From: DAOVQB01 sp023128935
GTDB taxonomy: Bacteria > Eisenbacteria > RBG-16-71-46 > CAIMUX01 > WJJG01
Direction: 5' to 3'
Length of the DNA: 18,508 nucleotides
Assembly (NCBI GenBank): GCA_030628905.1
Contig: DAOVQB010000076.1
Coordinates: forward strand, 1 to 18,508
Shown here piece by piece: positions 1-7,175 of the stretch (position 1 is the stretch's first letter; each line of letters begins with the position of its first letter). The notes beneath the pieces are model-generated. The model made no database searches. It had not been told where the DNA came from and saw only the letters and a program-made list of their open reading frames with translations. The position numbers and the translations under genes are program-made.

Positions 1-689
1 CGACTTCGCATATCGATATGCGCATCTAGGGCGCCACAAGCGACCAGCATCAGCGCGCGGGAAGCGCAGCCGTAGCTTCGAACTGCGCGCGCTTGAGAGA
101 ACACCACGCCCAACCGGCGCGTGGGAGCAAAGTGATTGAGCTCGCAAGAGAGGAAGGCGTTCCGGAGGGCTTTCACGCCAGATACCGAGACCGGTTTGTC
201 TCCGCACCGGCATCCGAGGTCCCGGGCGGCGACCTGCGGTTGGTCCTCATCGAGGCCGCCGATCATGGCCCATCGCACTTGGTCCAGGGCAAGGGGACCT
301 TCCGGGTCGAGGACCGCAATGCTTACCGCGGAGAGAGGTAGCCCGCGGGCGTGGTTGTCGGATCCGTCCACGGGGTCGACCACAAAGCGCCATTGGGGCG
401 GACCGTCTCCGACATGCTGCACCTCAGACTCCTCGGAGAGTACGAGCCCGTTCGGGAAGGAACTTCGCAGCCCTTCGAGCACGGTCTTGTCCGCAGACAG
501 GTCGAACAAATGTTGGCTGTGACCGCGGCGGTTGATTCCAATGTGGGATGCAGGGTCCGCAGGAAGAGATCGAAGCCGACGGCGAACTAGAGCATGGATC
601 CGCACGAGCGCCGGCAGAACATCACCGGTGGCGGCCATGTCGCTGGCATCTGTCACCCTGGATTCACGCTCAGAGGTCCTGCTGCGCAT
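1..689 (-). CDS. Inositol monophosphatase family protein, 3' end beyond window
   Basis: The minus strand is open from the left edge to beyond this start. About 229 residues are visible and the C-terminus is missing. Family marks appear in order: an Asp-rich N-terminal stretch DLSADKTVLEGL (about 63-74), the metal-site Glu in SEES (85-88), the signature DPVDGSDN (105-112, carrying the metal-binding Asp residues), and the start of the second half, RSYGCASRALMLVACGALDAHID. Members are Mg2+-dependent, Li+-sensitive sugar or inositol phosphate phosphatases in the cytoplasm. The wording around DPVDGSDNHARGLPLSAVSIA recalls the archaeal-type IMPase/FBPase branch, so the substrate is open. The start at 689 was chosen because GGGCAGG lies 5 nt upstream. 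ATG 638 and GTG 654 are alternatives, and the frame stays open to roughly 930, so the N-terminus is uncertain. No partner gene is visible. Confidence 0.8.
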   Translation of the reverse strand, partial: MRSRTSERESRVTDASDMAATGDVLPALVRIHALVRRRLRSLPADPASHIGINRRGHSQHLFDLSADKTVLEGLRSSFPNGLVLSEESEVQHVGDGPPQWRFVVDPVDGSDNHARGLPLSAVSIAVLDPEGPLALDQVRWAMIGGLDEDQPQVAARDLGCRCGDKPVSVSGVKALRNAFLSCELNHFAPTRRLGVVFSQARAVRSYGCASRALMLVACGALDAHIDMRS

Positions 690-1601
690 CACTACCTGCC
701 CATACTTTGACCATGGACGGCCGCTTGCGGACCGTCTCCGCGAATGGAACTTCCGCATCTGCTCGATCAGAACGTCGCGCAGGAGCGAGATCACCGACGA
801 AATACCATACTTTGGCGTGTGAAGCCGGGCTTCGACAATCAGGCTGTACCCAGTGCTGGGGCATGAGAGCTGTGCAGCCTTCGAGTGCTCGAATCTGGCA
901 CTTTGCATTCCGCCGGTTGGCTGCTGACGTGCTGCTTATGCAAGTCGAGTGCTGCGTCTCGGCTGGTGGCATTGCTCCGGATTTCCGCAGCACTCCGCTG
1001 TGGGGTGTACCTGGTCGCGAGGGAGAAGAGAGGACTCACAGACCAATTGAATCTTAGCCGGTTATCCTTCTGCTTCGCAAGGTGTATTGTCCGTGAGGAG
1101 AGAGGCCAGACTCCTCCCTCGAACTGGCTACCGGAGAAGAGGTTATGGTGATGGAAGTGAGATGAGGCTCTTGAGGGTTCAACATCCAGCCAGATCCGAT
1201 CCGGAGGTGTAGCGCCCAACTGTTCTGTCCACGTTTTTGCCGCGAAATTGTGTGACATGTCACTCCATTCCTGCATGAAACCATAACCCAATAGGACCTG
1301 CTCGACGGTCTAAGAAGTGAACCCGTCATCCCGCCAGGTGCAACGTCGTCATCCAGAGGCTGGGCCGCTCATGGCCGTTGGGTCCTCACCAGGCGCTAGG
1401 ACGCCGATCGGCCCACAGGCAGCGATCGACCCTCCTCAAACGCAAGACGCATCTCGATCGTCGGAGCCAGACAAAGAGTTCGCAATAGGTCAACCAGGGG
1501 ACGCCAAATCCACTCCTTTTGCTGGTGATGCTTGCGATTGATCCCTGCAGGTCATCGCCAGATAGATAATCCAAGGCAGAGGGTTGGTGAGAAGTCCGGT
1601 T
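690..1601. other. Long interval with no convincing gene
   Basis: About 900 bases lie between the phosphatase start and the terminator of the next gene. Frames here are open on both strands, but their translations are rich in Arg/Ser/Pro with no domain, signal peptide or good ribosome site, so I call none. Visible elements are a hairpin-forming 6+1+6 palindrome at 821-833 (GAAGCC-G-GGCTTC) and a 12-bp palindrome at 1252-1263. It may hold the phosphatase promoter, an untranslated RNA or decayed sequence. Confidence 0.5.
1252..1263. promoter_or_regulatory. 12-bp perfect palindrome, operator-like
   Basis: GTGACATGTCAC reads the same on both strands. It has the look of a dimeric regulator site. 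The half-sites TGTGA/TCAC sit 4 bases apart, not the 6 of a CRP site, so no specific regulator is proposed. There is no adjacent gene start, which lowers confidence. Confidence 0.25.
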
Positions 1602-1648
1602 CAGACAGAAACCCCGGAGGAGCAGGCAATCGCCGGCATCCTCCGGGG
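1602..1648 (-). terminator. Intrinsic terminator of the 1678-2553 gene
   Basis: On the minus strand, CCCCGGAGGA (1648-1639) pairs perfectly with TCCTCCGGGG (1621-1612) across a 17-nt loop, and TTTCTGT follows. It begins 29 nt after the stop codon at 1678. The stem is strong; the T-tract is short and interrupted. Confidence 0.75.
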
Positions 1649-1677
1649 CTCGCAATGTGGTCAATAGGGAGCCTAGC

Positions 1678-2553
1678 TTACTTGAAAATAGACTTGATAG
1701 CGCCCCAGCTCATACTCTCGACCGGCGTCAGTGGCTCCTCGTGAATGTCGATATTGTCGAAGGCCAGGGAGTTCCCCGCCACGCCGCCGCCGGCAAAGAA
1801 CCGGAAGCACTCCGGCAGGGCAGGAGTGCCAGCCGCTCCGCCGGCCAGATACCAGTCGGTCGGTTCGAAGGTCCATTCCTCCATGGTCTCCAGATCAATG
1901 ATCCCAACCTCAACGATCATATTGGTGTCGAGATCTACCTTCGTCCATGCGCGGTACCAATGGTTGAGTTCAAGATTCTCCCAACCGGCCCCCGGGCTCG
2001 CACCCGGCTGGGCAAACATGGTGCCACCCGCGTCGTAGGCCATATAAAACGCGTTGAAGAGGGTCGGATTTTCGGGGTCAACCCACGACATGAGGTGAAT
2101 CTTGTGCGTCACCGCGGCTGGCTCGTTGCGCAGTGAGAAGCTACCGATGTTGTTCGCCGACGGAGGGGATCCCAGGTAGACGGCAGCGAAGTCGTATCCT
2201 ATGATCCAGATCGGGCCGGCAGCAAACGACATGTCCCTCTGTGCCCGCGCGTAGGCATTACCGGCCGGGCCGGTACCGCCGATGAACTGGTCTTCTCCCG
2301 TGGGGTTTGCCGGAAGCTCCAGCACATTGCCGTCATAGGTATAGGCGAGGAAGTCCACGCTCGTGGTGCCTGGCGGAATGTAGTAGCCGTCCTGTCCGGT
2401 GAGGATCTCACCGAAGGGCGACGCGATTAGATCCTCGAAGCCGCTAATGTAGTCCGCATTCGCAGCCGGTGCAGCAAACAGAACTGCGCACAGCGCTACC
2501 CCCAAGCAAAAAGCTCCGGTGCGGAGACTGTATCCCGACGATACCGTCCTCAT
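1678..2553 (-). CDS. Secreted jelly-roll-like protein with SWG C-terminal tail
   Basis: This is a 291-residue exported protein of unknown function. Residues 1-33 are a Sec signal peptide: Arg near the start, a hydrophobic core GVALCAVLFAAP, and likely cleavage after ANA. The body is rich in Gly and aromatics and ends in FRFFAGGGVAGNSLAFDNIDI, a strand pattern typical of LamG/concanavalin-like sandwich domains; that fold is inference. The last ten residues, SWGAIKSIFK (282-291), match the end of the secreted protein at 8715-9557. There is no transmembrane helix near the C-terminus, so it is not PEP-CTERM. The start is fixed by AAAGGAGG 7 nt upstream. The gene looks monocistronic, with its own promoter (2774-2802) and terminator (1602-1648). 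A cell-surface or extracellular matrix role is likely. Confidence 0.85.
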   Translation of the reverse strand: MRTVSSGYSLRTGAFCLGVALCAVLFAAPAANADYISGFEDLIASPFGEILTGQDGYYIPPGTTSVDFLAYTYDGNVLELPANPTGEDQFIGGTGPAGNAYARAQRDMSFAAGPIWIIGYDFAAVYLGSPPSANNIGSFSLRNEPAAVTHKIHLMSWVDPENPTLFNAFYMAYDAGGTMFAQPGASPGAGWENLELNHWYRAWTKVDLDTNMIVEVGIIDLETMEEWTFEPTDWYLAGGAAGTPALPECFRFFAGGGVAGNSLAFDNIDIHEEPLTPVESMSWGAIKSIFK

Positions 2554-2773
2554 AATGATGCCTCCTTTGCCTTGTAAGCCATATCTCCCTGTCGATCTCG
2601 CACCCGCTCCGATGCCCTTCAGCGCGTCCCCTCGTTCTTCACGGTCGGGAATCTGGCAGGTGCACCAATCTTCTCGTTTGGAGTGGCTGATTCATCCCTG
2701 GGGGCCATGGAGCTGGCAGCTGCCACAGCCCCAATCTTGGTGCCTGGTCTCTCACCCCAATGACTCACCATGG
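2554..2773 (-). other. Structured 5' leader of the 1678-2553 gene
   Basis: The predicted transcript has about 210 nt ahead of the start codon. It contains the palindrome TGGCAGCTGCCA (2714-2725) nested inside a GGGGC/GCCCC pairing (2701-2705 with 2728-2732). It ends in a strong ribosome site. I do not recognise a known riboswitch class. The remainder of the gap, 2803-2887, is the 3' flank of the peptidase gene and shows no T-tailed terminator. Confidence 0.4.
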
Positions 2774-2802
2774 AATATCCCACATAGCGGGCCTTGCGTC
2801 AA
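2774..2802 (-). promoter_or_regulatory. Sigma-70-like promoter for the 1678-2553 gene
   Basis: On the minus strand TTGACG (2802-2797) and GATATT (2779-2774) are separated by 17 bases. That is 5/6 and 4/6 matches to the -35 and -10 consensus with ideal spacing. Transcription would start near 2767. The -35 half lies within a small CTTGCG/CGCAAG inverted repeat (2794-2810). Confidence 0.5.
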
Positions 2803-2887
2803 GCGCAAGCATTGGGTGGATTGGGTGAGTCCCCACGGTGCTCAGGATGGCCTCTTTGCCATCTCTGAAAGCGGTGCCCCCGTCAGC

Positions 2888-5143
2888 CTACGGATTCCGG
2901 AGCAGCATCAGCTTCCCCGTCTGCATTCCCACGGAGGTGGCGAGCCGGTAATAGTAGATCCCACTAGCAGATCGGGCTCCGCGGGAATCCTCACCCTCCC
3001 AGGTGAATCTGTGGAGCCCCTGGGGCAAGTTCGCTTGGACCAGCCTCTTGACCAGCCTTCCTGAAGGGCCGTGGATCGATAGAGCCACCCAATCCGACGC
3101 TGGTAGGCGGAATGCAATCGACACCTGATCCCTCCCCGGGTTAGGCAGGCTTTGGTGGAGAACCGGTTGGCAATCATCAGACGGAACCCACGCGAGATTC
3201 TCATTTGCCGTGGTGACCATCATTGAGTCGGTGGTTGAGTTGCCGACCACATCCTTCGCGGTTACACGAATGATATAGTCTCCGTCTGGCAACGATGTCG
3301 TATCCCACGCCTCCCAAAGGTCGGATTCCTCGTAGATCTGATCACCGTTGGAATTGGTGATGATGTGGTAAAACTCCCGCATGTTGTAATCGCCTTGTGT
3401 GTTGCAAACCCCGTCTTTCTTAAACAGTAGTTCAACGAGAAATGGGTCGATTGGACCGCCCTGGTAGGTGTCCAGTTCCATATCGAAGAAGACAGCAAGC
3501 TTGTCATCTACAACTGGAAACTCCGGGAAGCCCACGCGGTAGATGGTGTAGCGGATTTCTTGCACAGTGCATACCCAGTCGCATTCGATGAGATCGCCTA
3601 CGTGGGCGATGATGTCGACTGCTCCCTGGAGAGACTGCGGGTCTTGATAGGAGGAAGTCTGGTTATAGCAGAAAGCGAGGAGGTCATTCCCCGTGGCGGG
3701 TTCAAAGACGGGGGGCGTATTCTCACTCTGATTACTGAAGTCAAGATGAGGGTTTTCGGTGCATAGCCAATCACCGTACCACTGAACGCCGTGGTCCTCG
3801 ATCCGTGCAAAGTGGATGTGGGTGAAATCGTAGCAGGGCCAGTCCACAAGATCGCCGAGGTACTGACCCTGCTCGATTAGGTCGCCCACATCTACCGCGA
3901 TGCTGTATTCGTCGAGATGGGCGTACAGGTAGCCCTTAGTGGTGTCGGGCGTGGCGGCGTCACCGATGGCTACGCGCCAGTGCCACTGTCCGGAGATGGT
4001 CAGCACAGCCTTGACCACACCCTCCCGGACGGCGTACACGGCTTGCCCGGGTGTGCCCATTACATCCACGCCGGGGTGAAGGTAGCCCGATCCGCCGTAG
4101 CATTGGTACTCGCCGTATGTATTGCCCACTTGATGCTGCTGGTCAGGCCAGAGGGGCCAGGGGATCCCGCGGCCCGTAGGGGGAGTTTGGGTTATGGCGG
4201 GAATGTGTTGCGAGGGCCCCGGGTGGCGTTCCAGCACGCACCCGTCCGGATCTAGAGTCACCAGCTCCCCGATGTAGAGATCGTTCTGGACCCGGCGTAG
4301 TCCCAGGTGGATCGCTGAGGCGCTCACGCGGACATCCCTCGATTCGGCGTCTGGAGGGCAGGTGTAGATCGTCTCGACCGACCCAGAGGGGAGCGGCACC
4401 CTCAAGAGTGCGTGTTGATCGAGCACCAGCACGGCCGAACCGCCCGGCGAGAAGCCGACTCGTCGTGGATGCAGGTTCTCGAGTGGGATCTCGAGCAGGT
4501 GCTCTGTGCCCCTGAAGACATGGAGCATGTATGCTGCCGACATGCCCCCTCCGGTGACATCGACGCCGGAAACCGCATCGTTGTTCCCAGCGACGCCCGC
4601 CAGGAGCCCCGCGGGCCCGGCTGCGAACAGGTCCAGAACGGGATAGCGGACCTCCTCGAAGGTCACGAGATCCAGTGCGATGGTTCCGTTTCGCGTGCGG
4701 AATACGAAGCTCAGACCATCAGACGATAGTTGTGGGTTCGAGAGGATATCAACTTCTTGCACATGCAGCGCCCGGCCGTGCAGATCGATCACTCGGAGCA
4801 CGCTGGGCAGAACATGAGAGTCGGGTGTTTCCAGGCAGACCACGCGTCCGGCATCTGAGATGAAGAATGCGTGACCGTGCAAGGCCAAGAGCTCATGTCG
4901 CTTACCGTCTCTCGAGGTGACCGTTAGGTTGAACTGCGGTTCAACAGCCTGTCCCTGTACGGGAACAATCTCCATCGCGAAGGTACCCCGCGGCGATATG
5001 CGCAAGAGCCTCGTTCCCGGGTCCTGGATGAGACCCTGGCAGCTGACGCTCCAATGGTCGAGGTCGGGGCCTCTGAAGTAGGCCGTAGCCGTGCCCGCAA
5101 GAAGTGTTAGAGTGGCCAGAGTCAGGAGACCGATCCATCTCAT
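2888..5143 (-). CDS. Secreted M23 metallopeptidase with propeller-like N-terminus and FlgD-type C-terminal domain
   Basis: This 751-residue protein is predicted to be an exported zinc endopeptidase. Residues 1-21 are a signal peptide (GLLTLATLTLLAGTATA). About 40-310 form a repetitive beta-rich region, possibly WD40/TolB-like. About 350-450 is a peptidase M23 (LytM) domain: HPGVDV (His about 356, Asp about 360), YAHLDE (His about 409) and HIHF (about 443-445) supply the expected zinc and catalytic residues, so it looks active. A beta-sandwich follows. The last 90 residues (LPNPGRDQ...GRLVKRLV...SGIYYYRL) are a FlgD-like domain, as in T9SS-type sorted proteins. M23 enzymes usually cut peptidoglycan cross-links or glycine-rich peptides; the real substrate is unknown. 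Start 5143 was chosen for AAGGAG 7 nt upstream and because it begins the signal peptide; an upstream in-frame ATG at 5221 would bury the signal. Confidence 0.85.
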   Translation of the reverse strand: MRWIGLLTLATLTLLAGTATAYFRGPDLDHWSVSCQGLIQDPGTRLLRISPRGTFAMEIVPVQGQAVEPQFNLTVTSRDGKRHELLALHGHAFFISDAGRVVCLETPDSHVLPSVLRVIDLHGRALHVQEVDILSNPQLSSDGLSFVFRTRNGTIALDLVTFEEVRYPVLDLFAAGPAGLLAGVAGNNDAVSGVDVTGGGMSAAYMLHVFRGTEHLLEIPLENLHPRRVGFSPGGSAVLVLDQHALLRVPLPSGSVETIYTCPPDAESRDVRVSASAIHLGLRRVQNDLYIGELVTLDPDGCVLERHPGPSQHIPAITQTPPTGRGIPWPLWPDQQHQVGNTYGEYQCYGGSGYLHPGVDVMGTPGQAVYAVREGVVKAVLTISGQWHWRVAIGDAATPDTTKGYLYAHLDEYSIAVDVGDLIEQGQYLGDLVDWPCYDFTHIHFARIEDHGVQWYGDWLCTENPHLDFSNQSENTPPVFEPATGNDLLAFCYNQTSSYQDPQSLQGAVDIIAHVGDLIECDWVCTVQEIRYTIYRVGFPEFPVVDDKLAVFFDMELDTYQGGPIDPFLVELLFKKDGVCNTQGDYNMREFYHIITNSNGDQIYEESDLWEAWDTTSLPDGDYIIRVTAKDVVGNSTTDSMMVTTANENLAWVPSDDCQPVLHQSLPNPGRDQVSIAFRLPASDWVALSIHGPSGRLVKRLVQANLPQGLHRFTWEGEDSRGARSASGIYYYRLATSVGMQTGKLMLLRNP

Positions 5144-5572
5144 TTGTCTTCTCCTTATACCCAAAGCAGCCATCCCCTGATCCGCCGCCGCTGCTGAGCA
5201 GACTGCTAAGGCGCAGAGCACCGCGTGTACTGCCCAAGATAGGGGAGGGGAGATGCAGACAAGTGGTGCAATGACATAAGCGTTCGATTCCTTGGGAGTT
5301 GCTACAATTAGAACTGTACATCGTAGAACCTGGGTTCGTCAATAGCGTCCAGATAGGGGTGATCAGAGGTGCGGCCCGCCGACCTGGCCGCCGTGTTGGC
5401 AAGCACAAAAGCCGCTGGCCATTGCAGGTGCTATTCTGTCATGCTGTAGTCATCAGAGGGTTTGGCGAGAGGCACGAGGGCATTGACTCGCGTTCTCCGA
5501 GATGAAAACACATAATAGGTATGTCAAGGGCGTTTCTCTGGGGGCTGCAGCCACCCGAATAAAGGATACTCC
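5144..5572. other. Divergent intergenic region between peptidase and radical SAM genes
   Basis: It must carry promoters for both flanking genes. I see isolated -10-like boxes (TACAAT at 5303-5308 plus; TATAAG close to the peptidase start on minus; CATAAT at 5511-5516 plus) but no well-spaced -35 for any of them. A 10-bp palindrome GGCTGCAGCC lies just before the radical SAM ribosome site. No gene or known RNA is evident. Confidence 0.4.
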
Positions 5573-7051
5573 ATGAAGGTCCTGCTGATCTATCCTGAGT
5601 TTCCGGATACGTTCTGGAGTTTCAAGCATGCACTCAAATTCATCCGTAAGAAAGCCTCATCACCACCGCTGGGCCTGCTGACGGTGGCCGCCCTACTACC
5701 ACCCGAGTGGGCCAAGCGGCTGGTCGACCTCAGTGTGACGAAGCTCACAGAGCAAGATCTTGCGTGGGCCGATTGTGTGATGATCAGCGGTATGGCCCTG
5801 CAAAGCGAGTCGGCTCGTCAAATCATTGCCAGGTGCAGGAAAGCAGGTCTCAAGATCATTGCGGGTGGACCGCTCTTCACGAATGAATACGAAGAGTTTG
5901 ATGAAGTTGATCATCTCGTGTTGAATGAGGCGGAGGTGACCCTCCCATCCTTTTTGGCAGATCTGAAGCAGGGGCGTGCCAAGCGCGTATACACCACATC
6001 CGAGTTCCCGGATATCCGGAAGACCCCGGTTCCTCTGTGGGGGCTGATAGATCAGAAGCGGTACGACTCGATGAGCATCCAGTTCTCCCGGGGATGTCCA
6101 TATCATTGTGAGTTCTGCAACGTAACCGCGTTATTCGGTAACCGCGTACGGATGAAGACCGCCCAGCAAGTCTGTGTGGAGTTGGACGGTCTCTATGACC
6201 AAGGTTGGCGAGGTAACATCTTCTTCGTGGATGACAACTTCATTGGGAGCAAGAAGTATCTCAAGTCTGGGCTGCTGCCCGCGCTGATCGAATGGCGGAG
6301 GAACAAGATAGGGATAACATTCAACACTGAGGTCTCAATCAATCTGGCCGATGACACGCAATTGATGGGAATGATGGTCGCGGCTGGGTTTCATACGGTC
6401 TTTATTGGCATCGAGACGCCGAACGAGGACGGCCTTGCAGAATGCAGCAAGATCCAGAACAAGAACCGAGACATGGTCGCAGACGTTAGGCGTATCCAGA
6501 GAGCGGGGTTGCAAGTTCAGGGAGGATTCATCGTTGGCTTTGACAGTGATACGCCCTCCATCTTCCAGCGACAGATTGATTTCATCCAGAGCAGCGGCAT
6601 TGTGACGGCCATGGTTGGGCTGCTTCAAGCGCCGGCTGGCACGAGGCTTCATGCACGTTTGAAGCGAGAGGGCCGCCTGCTGGGTCGCATGTCGGGGGAC
6701 AACGCTGACGGCAAAACGAACATTGTGCCCAAGATGGGCCTTGATAGGTTGCAGGAGGGGTATAAGAGAATCTTGCGAGAGATATACTCGCCCGAGCGGT
6801 ACTATGAGCGCGTCAGAACCTTCCTTCGAGAGTATCAGCCGCCAAGGAATGAAGCCCGGCCGGATTTCGAGCATATCATGGCGTTATTTCGTTCCATGTG
6901 CGAACTGGGCATCGTCGGCAGGGAGCGAGTCCACTATTGGAAGCTCTTTTTTTGGGCACAATGGCGGCACCCAAGGCTGTTTCCGCTGGCGATTACGCTT
7001 GCCATCTACGGCCACCATTTCCGGAAGGTCTTCGAGCAGCACATGCTCTAG
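5573..7051 (+). CDS. B12-binding-domain radical SAM protein (DUF4070-type)
   Basis: This is a 492-residue cytoplasmic or membrane-associated iron-sulfur enzyme. The N-terminal 130 residues (MKVLLIYPEFPDTFW... to NEAEVTLPSFL) are a Rossmann-like cobalamin-binding-type domain. The radical SAM cluster motif CPYHCEFC gives Cys175, Cys179 and Cys182, which bind a 4Fe-4S cluster that cleaves SAM. FFVDDNFIG, FNTEVSINL and IGIETP are the usual TIM-barrel strands. The C-terminal 180 residues (LQAPAGTRL...ILREIYSPERYYERV) match the DUF4070 tail. Relatives include hopanoid and lipid modification enzymes, but most members have no known substrate, and no lipid gene is adjacent. The start has AAAGGA 6 nt upstream. 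Length is usual for the family. The next gene is 124 nt downstream on the same strand, so co-transcription is possible. Confidence 0.9.
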   Translation: MKVLLIYPEFPDTFWSFKHALKFIRKKASSPPLGLLTVAALLPPEWAKRLVDLSVTKLTEQDLAWADCVMISGMALQSESARQIIARCRKAGLKIIAGGPLFTNEYEEFDEVDHLVLNEAEVTLPSFLADLKQGRAKRVYTTSEFPDIRKTPVPLWGLIDQKRYDSMSIQFSRGCPYHCEFCNVTALFGNRVRMKTAQQVCVELDGLYDQGWRGNIFFVDDNFIGSKKYLKSGLLPALIEWRRNKIGITFNTEVSINLADDTQLMGMMVAAGFHTVFIGIETPNEDGLAECSKIQNKNRDMVADVRRIQRAGLQVQGGFIVGFDSDTPSIFQRQIDFIQSSGIVTAMVGLLQAPAGTRLHARLKREGRLLGRMSGDNADGKTNIVPKMGLDRLQEGYKRILREIYSPERYYERVRTFLREYQPPRNEARPDFEHIMALFRSMCELGIVGRERVHYWKLFFWAQWRHPRLFPLAITLAIYGHHFRKVFEQHML

Positions 7052-7175
7052 CAATGCAGCGGTGCCCGCTGGATTTCAGCCCAAACACAATCAGTGTCAA
7101 AGGGAATCGGGGTTTCTGTGACCTGGCCATGCACAGCACTTCGATTGCCGTGCGGGGTTGCCTATGGGAGGCGTG

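Noticed and set aside
548..1057. Plus-strand open frame of 169 codons
   Set aside because: It overlaps the start of the phosphatase on the other strand, has no ribosome site, and its translation is Arg/Ser-rich with no domain.
839..1291. Minus-strand open frame of 150 codons
   Set aside because: No recognisable motif, signal peptide or convincing start; composition looks like chance reading of GC-rich DNA.
1657..2136. Plus-strand frame opposite the secreted protein at 1678-2553
   Set aside because: It is the antisense of a gene with a clear signal peptide, ribosome site, promoter and terminator.
2541..2567. PEP-CTERM or LPXTG sorting for the SWG-tail proteins
   Set aside because: There is no C-terminal transmembrane helix with basic tail and no PEP or LPXTG motif in either protein.
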